The notes under the pieces were generated by a model. The model was not told the origin of the DNA, searched no databases, and saw only the letters and a program-made list of their open reading frames with translations. Shown here one piece after another: positions 43,884 to 52,525 of a stretch of 64,000 bases of DNA (the stretch's first letter is position 1; each line of letters begins with the position of its first letter). The translations under genes were made by a program, and so were the position numbers. This DNA is from Nonomuraea endophytica (lineage in GTDB: Bacteria; Actinomycetota; Actinomycetes; Streptosporangiales; Streptosporangiaceae): contig NZ_JACHIN010000017.1 of the NCBI RefSeq assembly GCF_014203235.1, positions 62,001-126,000 on the forward strand, read 5' to 3'.

Positions 43884-44012
43884 TCACGAAGCTAGTGAGC
43901 CCATTGCGGCATTCCCCGCTGCCGCTCCGCCTCGGGGGGCAAAGAACCGGCAAAACCGATTGCGCTCATCGCCGGTGGGGGTGGCGGCTTCGCCGTACGG
44001 GAGAAAGGTGGT

Positions 44013-45032
44013 CTAACCCGAGGAAAGCGTGCAGTCACAGGTGTGTGAGGCGGGGGCGTGAATGTCGCGGAAGATGCCGGCGCCGCCGCTGAGGCCGGAC
44101 AGGGCGTCGGCGGCGAGGATGGTGGCGGCGGCGGTGTAGCCGCTGCGCTCGTGCGGGAAGTGCTTGCGGTTGACGAACTGCCAGCCGGTCCAGTAGGAGC
44201 CGTCGTCGTGGCGTAGGTGCTGCATGTCGGTGAAGAGGCGGACGGCGCGCTCGCGCTCGCCCAGGGCGTCGAGGGCGAGCACCAGTTCGCAGGTTTCCGC
44301 GCCCGTCACCCACGGCTGGTCGGAGACGCAGCGGATGCCGAGGCCCGGCACCACGAACGTGGACCACTCGCGGTCGATCAGCTCGAAGGCCGGGCGGCCG
44401 CGGACGGCGCCGCCGAGGACCGGGTAGTACCAGTCCATGGAGAAGCGGCTTTTGTCGGTGAACGCCTCCGGGTGGAAGGCGAGCACGTGGGCGAGGCGGT
44501 CGGCGGCCAGCTCCCAGTGGGGTTGCGGGTCGCCGAGGTGGTCGGCGAGCAGGACGCCGCAGCGCAGCCCCTGGTGGATCGAGGAGCAGCCGGTCAGCAG
44601 CGCGTAGGTGGAGGCGCGGCCCTGGGCGTCACGCTCCCAGACGATCTCGCCGCGCGCGGTCTGCAGGCCCACCACGTAGTCGAGGGCGCGCTTGACCATC
44701 GGCCAGAGAGGGCTGGGGTCCTTGCCGGTGACCAGGTAGTTGTGCCAGGCGCCGACGGCCGCGTACGCCGCGTGGTTGGACTCGCCGCCGCGCTCGACCG
44801 CCACGCCGTCCTGGATCTTCATCGCCCAGGAGCCGTCGGGTCGCTGGTGGCGCATCAGCCAGTCGTATCCGCGGTTCACGGGCTCCGACAGGCCGGCGAC
44901 GGCCATCGCCATCAGGCATTCGACGTGGTTCCACGCGTCGACGTGTCCTTCTGGCCAGGGCACGCCGCCGTCGTCCTGCTGGATGGCGGCGATGCTCCGG
45001 GCGGTCTGGACGGTCTGCTCCCAGCTGATCAC
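44013..45032 (-). CDS. Prenyltransferase/squalene-cyclase-repeat (alpha/alpha toroid) protein
   Basis: The 339-residue protein is made of helical repeats with Q-x-D-G-[SG]-x-W style turns (IQQDDGGVPWPEGHVDAW, HQRPDGSWAMKIQDG, LRHDDGSYWTGWQF), the QW-like motifs of the terpene cyclase/prenyltransferase toroid fold. There is no DXDD or zinc-binding motif that would prove terpene cyclase or protein prenyltransferase activity. The GTG start lies two bases after the methyltransferase stop. It forms an operon with the glycosyltransferase and methyltransferase, conserved in style with actinobacterial cell-surface glycan genes. Confidence 0.75.
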   Translation of the reverse strand: MISWEQTVQTARSIAAIQQDDGGVPWPEGHVDAWNHVECLMAMAVAGLSEPVNRGYDWLMRHQRPDGSWAMKIQDGVAVERGGESNHAAYAAVGAWHNYLVTGKDPSPLWPMVKRALDYVVGLQTARGEIVWERDAQGRASTYALLTGCSSIHQGLRCGVLLADHLGDPQPHWELAADRLAHVLAFHPEAFTDKSRFSMDWYYPVLGGAVRGRPAFELIDREWSTFVVPGLGIRCVSDQPWVTGAETCELVLALDALGERERAVRLFTDMQHLRHDDGSYWTGWQFVNRKHFPHERSGYTAAATILAADALSGLSGGAGIFRDIHAPASHTCDCTLSSG

Positions 45033-45034
45033 GC

Positions 45035-45745
45035 TCAGGGCTTCCGCACGTAGAGGACGACGCTCTTGCCGATCAGCGGGTTGAGCAGGGCCTCGGCGAC
45101 GCGGGTGGCGGCTGGGCGCTTCATGATGTCCCAGACGAGCAGTTCGTGGTAGGCCTTCGCGAGGGGGTGGTCGTCGTTGTTGACGCCGACGGCGCACTTG
45201 ATCCACCAGTACGGCGCGTGCAGCCCGTGGGCATGGTGATGGGGCCCGATCTCGAACCCGGTGGACTTCAGCTTGGCGCTCAACTCGGCCAGGGTGTAGA
45301 TCCGGACATGTCCGCCGGGGGCCGTGTGGTAGTCCTCGTCCAGCGCCCAGCAGATCCGCTCGGGCAGGAAGCTCGGCACCGTGATGGCCGCCGTGCCGCC
45401 CGGCTTGAGCACCCGGAAGATCTCCGCCATCGCGCTCATGTCGTCCGGGATGTGCTCCAGCACCTCGGCCGCGATCACCCGGTCGAAGCTGCCCTCCTCG
45501 AACGGCATGTCCAGCGCGGTGCCCCGCACGGTCTCGCCGCCGGCGCCGACCGGCACCTCGCCGGCCTTGTCCATCGCCACGAACATGGCGGCCACGTTGT
45601 CCAGCTCGGCCTGGTCCATGTCGAAGGCGACCACGTCGGCGCCCCTGCGCAGCACCTCGAAGGCGTGCCGGCCGCCGCCGCAACCGAGATCGAGAACCCG
45701 CACTCCGGGGCCGACGGGCAGCTTGGCGAAGTCGACGGTCAGCAA
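45035..45745 (-). CDS. SAM-dependent methyltransferase
   Basis: The 236-residue class I methyltransferase has motif I VRVLDLGCGGGRHAFEVLRRG, then VVAFDMDQAELDNV, EEGSFDRVIAAEVLEHIPDD and LKPGGTAAITVPSF. The TTG start (45745) follows GAGGAG and is one base after the glycosyltransferase stop. Longer versions would run into that gene. It probably modifies a glycan or lipid acceptor together with the adjacent glycosyltransferase. Confidence 0.85.
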   Translation of the reverse strand: MLTVDFAKLPVGPGVRVLDLGCGGGRHAFEVLRRGADVVAFDMDQAELDNVAAMFVAMDKAGEVPVGAGGETVRGTALDMPFEEGSFDRVIAAEVLEHIPDDMSAMAEIFRVLKPGGTAAITVPSFLPERICWALDEDYHTAPGGHVRIYTLAELSAKLKSTGFEIGPHHHAHGLHAPYWWIKCAVGVNNDDHPLAKAYHELLVWDIMKRPAATRVAEALLNPLIGKSVVLYVRKP

Positions 45746-45746
45746 G

Positions 45747-46991
45747 TCAGCGTGCTCCTCTGTTCTGGATGGCCTCTCGGTAGGCCTCGACGGTCCGCTT
45801 GGCGACGACGTGCCACGTGTAGCGCTCCATGACGCGGTCGTAACCGCGTTTGCCCACCGCCTCGCGCTCCTCGGGGGAGTCGTGCAGGCGGCGCAGCACC
45901 GAGGCCAGCTCCTCCGGGTCACCGGGCGCCACCTGGATGGCCGCGTCGCCCACGACCTCGGGCAATGCTCCGGTACGGCTGGCCACCAGCGGCGTAGCGC
46001 AGGCCATGTGCTCCACGGCGGGCAGCGAGAAGCCCTCGTACAGCGAGGGGACGACCGAGATCTCCGAGGTGGCGATCAGCTCGCCCAGCTCGTCGTCGGA
46101 GATGCCGTGCACGAACGTGACGCGGTCTTGGAGGCTGAGCTCCTGCACGAGCTGCTCGGTGGGGCCGCCGGGCGTGGGCTTGCTGACGACGGTCAGGTTG
46201 ACGTCGCGTTCGGTCGCCAGCTTGGCCACGGCTCGGAGCAGGGTGGACACGCCCTTCATGGGCGAGTCGGCGCTGGCTACGGCGACGATCGAACCCTTTC
46301 TCCGGGGTTTTTCGGGCCTCGGGTGGAAATATCGGGTGTCGACGCCGAGGGGGATCAGGCGCATGTTGGCCTGCGGGACGTTGAAGTCGCGGTGGATGTC
46401 GGCCAGGCTCGACTCGCTCACCGTCAGGATCGGGCTCAGCCGCGGTGCGACCTTGGCCTGCATCTTCACGAACGCGTACCAGCGGCGCATGCTCAGCTTC
46501 TTGCCGCCCTTGGCCGCCTCCAGCTCGATGCGGCGATCCACGCTGATCGGGTGGTGGATGGTGCCGACGACCGGGAAGAGTTTCTGGATGCCGAGCAGGC
46601 CGTACCCGAGCGTCTGGTTGTCCTGGACGACGTCGAAATCGCCGACGCGCTTCTTCAGCTCGCGGTGGGCGCGCAACGTGAAGGTCAGCGGCTCGGGGAA
46701 GCCCGCGGTCCACATGGTCCCGACTTCGAGCCAGTCGATCCAGTCGCGGTACTCGTGCAGTTTGGGGGTCCGGAACGGGTCTTCGTCGCGGTAGAGGTCG
46801 AGGCTCGGGACCTTGTTGAGGATCACACCCTCGTCGAGCTCTGGGTACGGCTGGCCGGAGAAGACCTCGACATGGTGTCCGAGGGCGACGAGTTCGCGGC
46901 TCAGGTGCCGAAGGTAGACACCTTGACCGCCGCAGGTCGGCTTGCTGCGGTAGGACAACAGCGCGATCCGCAGCGTGTCATTCACGGACAC
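45747..46991 (-). CDS. Glycosyltransferase family 4 protein
   Basis: The ~414-residue GT-B enzyme begins with RIALLSYRSKPTCGGQGVYL and has LTVSESSLADIHRDF, IPLGVDTRYFHP, the donor-site block SADSPMKGVSTLLRAVAKL, and VPSLYEGFSLPAVEHMACATPLVAS carrying the E-x7-E motif. Two GTG starts are possible (46991 with GGAG six bases upstream, or 46985). It transfers a sugar from a nucleotide donor, perhaps one derived from the GDP-mannose dehydratase product encoded divergently. Confidence 0.88.
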   Translation of the reverse strand: MSVNDTLRIALLSYRSKPTCGGQGVYLRHLSRELVALGHHVEVFSGQPYPELDEGVILNKVPSLDLYRDEDPFRTPKLHEYRDWIDWLEVGTMWTAGFPEPLTFTLRAHRELKKRVGDFDVVQDNQTLGYGLLGIQKLFPVVGTIHHPISVDRRIELEAAKGGKKLSMRRWYAFVKMQAKVAPRLSPILTVSESSLADIHRDFNVPQANMRLIPLGVDTRYFHPRPEKPRRKGSIVAVASADSPMKGVSTLLRAVAKLATERDVNLTVVSKPTPGGPTEQLVQELSLQDRVTFVHGISDDELGELIATSEISVVPSLYEGFSLPAVEHMACATPLVASRTGALPEVVGDAAIQVAPGDPEELASVLRRLHDSPEEREAVGKRGYDRVMERYTWHVVAKRTVEAYREAIQNRGAR

Positions 46992-47036
46992 CCCTTTCTC
47001 CGCCGGTAGACACCTGAGACGGGCGTGTACCGTGAA

Positions 47037-47161
47037 AGATGACCTTAGTTGGAAAAGGCTACCATTCGGTAGGTCATCTGGAATTGTTCCTACCCCGGCT
47101 CGCAGCCCTCGCGAACTGCGACGTTGGCGTGACCGAACGTAGTTCGGTGGAACATGTTCTA
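47037..47161. promoter_or_regulatory. Divergent promoter region with nested palindromes and a KstR-consensus site
   Basis: AGATGACCT (47037-47045) is mirrored by AGGTCATCT (47071-47079), enclosing CTACC-ATTC-GGTAG (47059-47072). Further on, ACCGAAC-GTA-GTTCGGT (47132-47148) is a perfect 7-3-7 palindrome. It is followed at once by TGGAACATGTTCTA (47148-47161), which fits TNNAACNNGTTNNA exactly. Four symmetrical elements in 125 bp suggest several regulators. Confidence 0.5.
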
Positions 47162-47239
47162 GCTGGCTTGGTGCTGTTCGAGACGCATAGCTGTACATTC
47201 CCGTCCCAACGGACGTGGTTGCGATAGTTGGAGGACCCG

Positions 47240-48265
47240 TTGGCCAGGCGCGCTCTGATCACTGGCATCACCGGCCAGGACGGTTCCTATTTGGCGGAGC
47301 ACCTGCTCGCCCAGGGGTACGAGGTCTGGGGTCTGGCCAGAGGGCAGGCCAACCCGCGGGTGTCGCGCATGCGTAAGCTCCTCGCGGACGTTCAGGTGGT
47401 GCGGGGCGATCTGCTCGACCAGGGATCGCTGATCTCGGCGGTGGAACGCGTTCAGCCGGACGAGGTCTACAACCTGGGCGCCATCTCGTTCGTGCCCATG
47501 TCCTGGGAGCAGGCTGAGCTGACCGCCGAGGTCACCGGTATGGGCGTGCTGCGCATGCTGGAGGCCATCCGAGTGTGTTCAGGTGTTTCAAGGGGTTCCA
47601 ATACCCGATCCGGGCAGATGCGCTTTTATCAGGCTTCGTCCTCCGAAATGTTCGGCCAGGTCGCCGAGACGCCCCAGACCGAGCGCACCGGCTTCCACCC
47701 CCGCTCGCCGTACGGCGTGGCCAAGGCCTACGGGCACTTCCTCACCCAGAACTACCGCGAGTCCTACGGCATGTACGCCGTCTCCGGCATCCTGTTCAAC
47801 CACGAGTCCCCGCGCCGGGGCGCCGAGTTCGTCACCAGAAAGGTCACCCTGGGGGTGGCCCGCATCAAGCTGGGTTTGGCATCCGAGCTGAGGCTGGGAA
47901 ACTTGGAGGCCCGCCGCGACTGGGGCTTCGCAGGAGACTACGTCCGAGCGATGCACCTGATGCTCCAGGCGGCCGCCCCAGAGGACTACGTGATCGGCAC
48001 AGGCCGCATGAAGTCGGTAAGAGAACTGGTCGAAGCCGCCTTCACCGCCGCCGGCCTGGACTGGGAGCAGTACGTCATCCGCGACCAAACCCTCCACCGC
48101 CCCGCCGAGGTGGACCTGCTGTGCGCAGACCCGAAGAAGGCCCGGGTACAGCTGGGCTGGGAACCCACGGTCTCCTTCGACGACCTGGTCGCCATGATGG
48201 TCGAATCCGACATCCGCCTCCTCTCCAACGGCGGCGACCCCGACCAAGACTCCTCCTGGCCATAA
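47240..48265 (+). CDS. gmd: GDP-mannose 4,6-dehydratase
   Basis: The 341-residue extended SDR has the cofactor loop ALITGITGQDGSYLAEHLL, the catalytic region YQASSSEMFGQVAETPQTE and Tyr/Lys in RSPYGVAKAYGHFLTQNY, followed by FNHESPRRGAEFVTRKV, all diagnostic of Gmd. It makes GDP-4-keto-6-deoxy-mannose, the precursor of GDP-fucose or GDP-rhamnose. The TTG start at 47240 has GGAGG five bases upstream. A slightly unusual insertion (CSGVSRGSNTRSGQ) precedes the active-site strand. No second-step enzyme is adjacent. Confidence 0.92.
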   Translation: MARRALITGITGQDGSYLAEHLLAQGYEVWGLARGQANPRVSRMRKLLADVQVVRGDLLDQGSLISAVERVQPDEVYNLGAISFVPMSWEQAELTAEVTGMGVLRMLEAIRVCSGVSRGSNTRSGQMRFYQASSSEMFGQVAETPQTERTGFHPRSPYGVAKAYGHFLTQNYRESYGMYAVSGILFNHESPRRGAEFVTRKVTLGVARIKLGLASELRLGNLEARRDWGFAGDYVRAMHLMLQAAAPEDYVIGTGRMKSVRELVEAAFTAAGLDWEQYVIRDQTLHRPAEVDLLCADPKKARVQLGWEPTVSFDDLVAMMVESDIRLLSNGGDPDQDSSWP

Positions 48266-48651
48266 GCACGGTCTTTCACACTGGCGCGCTTCGCGCGTCT
48301 GGGTTCCAGGCGATTCTCCAGTCGAGCTGAAGCTCGACCCCTGAAGGTCCTCCCTTCGGTCGGTCGTCTTGTCGTGGCCCGCCCGTTGCCCGGCTAAGTG
48401 GTTAGGCAGTTGGAGCCCGCCCTGGTTATTGGTGCTCCGCTTCGCTCCGCGCGTGCTTCCAGTCGGGCTGGCGCCCTCGGTCCTCGCTGCGCTCGGGCTG
48501 TTTCATCGTGCGCCTCCGGCGCGGTGGCTGGCGCGCTCGTAAGGGTGCTTGCCGGGTGAGTAAGCACGGTGGCGGAGAGTGCGGAATCACGGCGGGAAGG
48601 CAGGGTGGTTGGTGCCGTGGCACGCGGGAAGGCGGTTCTGGGGCTGTGGCG
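48266..48651. repeat. Gene-free spacer with a cluster of short palindromes
   Basis: No gene is seen. The stretch is packed with short hairpins: CGCGC-TTC-GCGCG (48285-48297), GTCGAGCT-GA-AGCTCGAC (48321-48338), CTCCGCTTCGCTCCG-like units near 48440, and GCGCC-TCC-GGCGC (48510-48522). This looks like repetitive extragenic palindromes at the left edge of an accessory island. Confidence 0.5.
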
Positions 48652-49485
48652 TCACGGTTTGCGGCGGGGGCGGGGGCCGTTGGGGTGGCGGCGGGCGGTG
48701 CGGATGTGGGACAGGATGCGGGTGGTCTCGTCTGGGTGGGGGCGCCAGCCTCGTTCGATGAGGGAGTTGGCCACCTGCTCCAGTAGGTCGCCCATGCGGA
48801 CGGGGACCACGTCGCGGCGGACGGGGATGATGTGCCAGCCCAGGGACTCCAAGCTTGCTCGGCGGGTTGCGTCTCTGGTGCGGTCCTTGGGGGATGAATG
48901 GTGGTCGCGGCCGTCGTACTCGACTGCCAGGTGGTAGTCGGGCCAGCCGAGGTCCAGGTACGCGTGGCGGGAGTCGGGGAGGATCACGTGTATCTGGGTG
49001 GTGGGGCGGGGGAGGCCGGCCTCTATGAAGGCCACTCTTAGGCGGCTTTCCCTTGGGGAGGCGGCGCCGCTGTCGGCCATGCTCAGGGTTTGCAGGAGGT
49101 GGAGGAAGGGGGTCGCCTGGGTGCGGAGGCCGGCGATGTTCACGCCTCGCCTCAGGAACTGGTCGACGATGGTGATGCCGTCGATTCTGGGGAGGGTCCG
49201 GGCGCAGTCCAGTGCGGTGCGTTCGGGGGTGGTCAGGCGGATTCCCTTGATCGTGGTGGTGTCGGTTGGCGGGAGCTGTAGCTCGTACGACTGACAGCCG
49301 GGGATGTCCACGTGGATCGGGACGGCCAGTTCTACCGGCCAGTCCTCTTCACGTGTGCCGTCGGGCATGGCTTGCAGGCCCCAGACGTGCGCGGCCGTGC
49401 GGCGGCAGGCCACGGCGCTCGGGACCAGTTGGGTGAGCAGGCGGGTGCGGTTGAGGAGGGAACCCGTGGTGAGGGTGTCGGTCAC
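48652..49485 (-). CDS. DUF559 / VSR-like endonuclease-domain protein
   Basis: The ~277-residue protein (taking GTG 49485) has an N-terminal AbiEi-like region (VPSAVACRRTAAHVWGLQAM, TTPERTALDCART). A C-terminal PD-(D/E)XK nuclease-like domain follows with YLDLGWPDYHLAVEYDGRDH and RDATRRASLESLGW, the DUF559 pattern. Proteins of this type are very common in actinomycetes; a role in defence or toxin-antitoxin biology is proposed but unproven. A TTG at 49566 would lengthen it by 27 poorly conserved residues. Confidence 0.75.
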   Translation of the reverse strand: MTDTLTTGSLLNRTRLLTQLVPSAVACRRTAAHVWGLQAMPDGTREEDWPVELAVPIHVDIPGCQSYELQLPPTDTTTIKGIRLTTPERTALDCARTLPRIDGITIVDQFLRRGVNIAGLRTQATPFLHLLQTLSMADSGAASPRESRLRVAFIEAGLPRPTTQIHVILPDSRHAYLDLGWPDYHLAVEYDGRDHHSSPKDRTRDATRRASLESLGWHIIPVRRDVVPVRMGDLLEQVANSLIERGWRPHPDETTRILSHIRTARRHPNGPRPRRKP

Positions 49486-49583
49486 GGGTTCAGGGTGGCT
49501 TGTGGGGGCTCGATGTGGTGGGGGCGAACGGGGTTCTGGGGATTGCGCATATTGGCCTGTGGACAAGGGGCTGACCTGGGGTT

Positions 49584-50587
49584 TTACGCCGGGATGGGCA
49601 CGGCGTTGAAACGTTGGCCCGTGGATGGCCCGTGACCAGCGTTTTGGCTGGTCAGCGGCTTAGCTTCCTCCACGTTCAGCAGCACTTGGATCATGGCGTT
49701 TGCCTGATCTTCGCCAGTGTCGATCCAGTGCGCGTAGGTCGTCATCAGAGTGTAGATCGGGTGGCCGAGGCGACGCGCGACTTGTCCCACGTCTACGCCC
49801 GCCATGATGAGCGTGGAGGCGTTGAAATGGCGCAGGTCATAGGGACGCCCGGCAACCTGCGAGACCTGCTCGGCCTCGCTCAGAGCCGCCGTACGGGCAC
49901 GCCGCCACACGGCCCGGTACACATGTGACTGTATGGGCCGCTCACTGGGGCCGTCGTAGACGATCCGGCCGTCACTGGCAGGGGCATGGTTGCTCAGTTG
50001 CCACCGCAGAACGGCCACGAGCATGGGCGGAATCGGGACGAGGCGGACCGCCTTCTTGCTCCGGTGCTTTAGCCCCCGCCGCTCGCGGCGTTCGCCGTCG
50101 TCGGTCCACTCGGCCCCGACAACGGGCATGGCACCGATGGGGGTCACCTTGCCCCAGCTCGCCCATGGGAGGTAGCAGCCATCTACGGTCAGGGCTTGCA
50201 CTCCGAAGGGCGCAGCCCGGCATACATGATCCCCGAGAAGAACGCCCAGAGCATCGCGGTCCGGTCTCCGTGCGCGTGCTGGAACCGCAGACCCTTGATC
50301 TTTTCAATGATCCGTTGTCCCTGGACCAGGGTCGGGACGACGACCGGTGAGACAGCGTCGTCCTTGTGCTCGTGCTTGGTCCGGGTGCCCACCAGCAGGT
50401 TGATCTTGAGAGGCTTTCGTTGCACGGGCAGGTCAAGGGCGGCGCTTCGCGCCGCGCCGCCCGCGCGGCGCTCCCAGGCCGCACCCGCCGCGCACCAGCA
50501 TGCGACCTGGCGGCCGGTCACCGGCGCGTGGGCGGCCAGCACCGCACGAATGTCGCATACGACCCCGCCCAGTCCATTGCCGAACAA
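49584..50587 (-). pseudogene. Frameshifted and N-terminally degraded tyrosine recombinase (integrase)
   Basis: The C-terminal part (from about 50200 down to 49584) has the tyrosine recombinase catalytic set: RPYDLRHFNASTLIMAGVD (H-x-x-R analogue R/H), RRLGHPIYTLMTTYAHW with the nucleophile Tyr. The upstream part, in another frame, holds the preceding block AMLWAFFSGIMYAGLRPSE with the first catalytic Arg. The frames join near 50200 if one G is restored (GAG then GTG). The far N-terminus is unrecognisable. It is thus an inactivated integrase of a genomic island or AICE/phage remnant. Confidence 0.75.
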
Positions 50588-50677
50588 CTGCCAAGATCAA
50601 CAGGCGTCCTACCACAGGGCGGCGCCTACACGAACCCGCCGTCACCCTTGCCGAACAGCCATCAAGATCTTCAGGCG
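50577..50677. repeat. Imperfect 30-bp direct repeat pair
   Basis: A 30-base unit at 50577-50606 recurs at 50648-50677 (24 of 30 bases identical, start-to-start 71 bp); each begins TTGCCGAACA and ends CAGGCG around a CAAGATC core. It lies at the degraded end of the integrase and upstream of nothing coding. It may be an integrase arm site, iteron, or dispersed actinobacterial repeat. The remaining bases up to 50846 show no gene. Confidence 0.6.
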
Positions 50678-50846
50678 CCATTCCGCGGGACGCATTTCCG
50701 CAGGTGACCAAGGCTGCGTGCGCGCCGGCCACCCTAGCTCCGCATGCGCTCCACTGCCCCTACGGGGTTGCCTACGGCAAGACTGGCAGGCCCCCACACT
50801 CCCAGCGACCATGAGCCGCATCACGCGTAGCCGTACTCCGGGGACG

Positions 50847-51959
50847 TTAACCGTGCTCAATCTCTGTCATGAGCATCCGCAGCGTCAGACTGTGCTTTTC
50901 GGGTGGAAGAGCATCGAGAGCCGCCCGCGCGTATCCGACCCCGCCCACACGATCACCCGATCTAGCCATCATCAGGCCCCGATGCATCTCCAGATGTGTT
51001 GCGAACCGTGGCAGTGATGGAGGCAGAGCCTTCTCCGCCTCATCCTGCGCGGCGAGCGCGATCCGTTCCTCTCCAAGACGGGCAGCGAGCAAGCTCACGA
51101 ATACGTTCATCCGCCACAGGGGTACGGCGTAGTCGGATTCCTGTTCGTCTGACCCGGCGATGTCGAACACTCGCCGCGACTCTTCGAGGAGTGCACGCGC
51201 TCCACGCCCATCGCCCCTTAGAGCACCCACGTGGGCCTTGCCAACCAGAGCGTTCAACCTGCCCAGCGTTGGTTTTTCGGAGATTGCAAGTGCCTGGTTG
51301 GCGAACGACTCTGCGACCGACAGCGACGCTCCCTCGTAGCCGAGCGCGATTGCTGCTCTACCTCGAACCCAGACCCGCACCGCATCGTCGCCTGACCTAT
51401 CAGCGGCCTGGCTCGCCATCATGTACCAGTTAACGGCCTTGGAACCGTCAGCACCAGGAAAGGTCTTTCCGTAGAGGGTCATGAGCTTCGCTGCCACATC
51501 CCACAACCCCGGCGTCTCCAACTGTTGCTGCAAGATCACGAGATCTCCAGCCAGGCGACGTTGAATCTCGGCAGCACCCAGTGACATGTAGTCGCTTCCG
51601 TACCCCACTAGCTTGTGCTGCCACTGCTCCACGCCCGGCCGCCTACCTAGCGCAGCAGCGAAGCCTTGCTCAATGATGTCCGAGGCCGCAATCGGTGCTA
51701 TCGCAACAGCGGCGATGTCTGTGAGGAATGTCCGGCGTTTCACAGGATCAGACTCCAGTGCCGAAATGGGTACTTCGAGCACTGTAGCGAGATGTCTCAA
51801 CCAAAACTTCCCTGGCTTGCGACGACCACATTCCCAACGCGAGATCAACTCACGTGTAACGGTGGCATGAGCTGCGACTTCACAAAGCTTGCTTGCAAGG
51901 TCGCTCTGTGACCAGCCATTCGCTTCACGAAGCTCTCTGATCAGCTCGCCGCAAGTCAT
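50847..51959 (-). CDS. XRE-family helix-turn-helix protein with TPR-like C-terminal domain
   Basis: The 370-residue protein has an N-terminal XRE helix-turn-helix (IRELREANGWSQSDLASKLC, RELISRWECGRRKPG) and a long helical region resembling tetratricopeptide repeats (~120-360). This is the layout of Streptomyces-type regulators that bind peptides or small ligands. Base composition is visibly lower in GC than the surrounding core genes, consistent with acquired DNA. It is divergent from two small genes at 52163-52761, which it probably controls. Confidence 0.8.
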   Translation of the reverse strand: MTCGELIRELREANGWSQSDLASKLCEVAAHATVTRELISRWECGRRKPGKFWLRHLATVLEVPISALESDPVKRRTFLTDIAAVAIAPIAASDIIEQGFAAALGRRPGVEQWQHKLVGYGSDYMSLGAAEIQRRLAGDLVILQQQLETPGLWDVAAKLMTLYGKTFPGADGSKAVNWYMMASQAADRSGDDAVRVWVRGRAAIALGYEGASLSVAESFANQALAISEKPTLGRLNALVGKAHVGALRGDGRGARALLEESRRVFDIAGSDEQESDYAVPLWRMNVFVSLLAARLGEERIALAAQDEAEKALPPSLPRFATHLEMHRGLMMARSGDRVGGVGYARAALDALPPEKHSLTLRMLMTEIEHG

Positions 51960-52115
51960 GGCCCAAGTATGCGTCCAACAGCCTATTCATATGCGGGTTG
52001 AGCGTCCGCCACCACCCGTCTGGCTCCCCCTTGGCTCCCCCTGGCTCCTTGGCGATCCACGATTGGCTTCTTCCACGCCAACGAGTGGGCACTCCGGCTC
52101 CGCTGTCGACCGCGA

Positions 52116-52142
52116 TTGACTGAGATCCTCACGTAGAGTCAA
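52116..52142. promoter_or_regulatory. TTGACT-N15-AGTCAA inverted repeat between XRE gene and small genes
   Basis: A perfect six-bp inverted repeat (52116-52121 / 52137-52142). Its left arm is also a consensus -35, and it lies 20 bp before the 52163 gene. It may be a candidate operator of the divergent XRE protein. Confidence 0.4.
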
Positions 52143-52162
52143 CTCACATTCGGAGAATGACC

Positions 52163-52525
52163 ATGACCTCCGCCATAGAGTCCTCCGACCTTCCGCCCAG
52201 CCATCATGTTCTCCCCTATTTCGCTGCTCGGCGTCTTGTCGTGGAACTGCTGGCCCGTGGTGTCAGATGTGAGCTGCTGGCCAGTAGTCGTACGTGTGCT
52301 TGGGTGGCGGTCTGGGGAGGGCTCACCACCACGTGCAACGGCAACGGGTTCACGTGGATCAACGGCAACCGGGGCAGTCAGCCCGTGTACGCGAGTGTTC
52401 CGGCTGATGATCCTGTTACCGCCGCTACCCGCATCGCTGCCCGGCATGACGTGCTGGCCGCTCAGCACCCCACACATCGCCTTGCCGAAGCCGTGTACGG
52501 AGCCGAAGCGGTGAAGCCCCAATGA
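52163..52525 (+). CDS. Hypothetical protein of the accessory island
   Basis: The 120-residue protein has no family I recognise. It is moderately hydrophilic with a central beta-like region (CAWVAVWGGLTTTCNGNGFT) followed by an Ala-rich helix (DPVTAATRIAARHDVLAAQH). GGAG lies seven bases before the ATG at 52163, better than the ATG six bases earlier. The stop overlaps the next small gene (ATGA), so they form a coupled pair downstream of the XRE-controlled promoter. It resembles the small island genes that accompany XRE/DUF397 regulators in actinomycetes. Confidence 0.6.
   Translation: MTSAIESSDLPPSHHVLPYFAARRLVVELLARGVRCELLASSRTCAWVAVWGGLTTTCNGNGFTWINGNRGSQPVYASVPADDPVTAATRIAARHDVLAAQHPTHRLAEAVYGAEAVKPQ

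Noticed and set aside
47039..47227. 62-residue plus-strand frame in the gmd promoter region
   Set aside because: It spans several palindromes, has no ribosome binding site and no recognisable sequence; the region is better explained as regulatory DNA.
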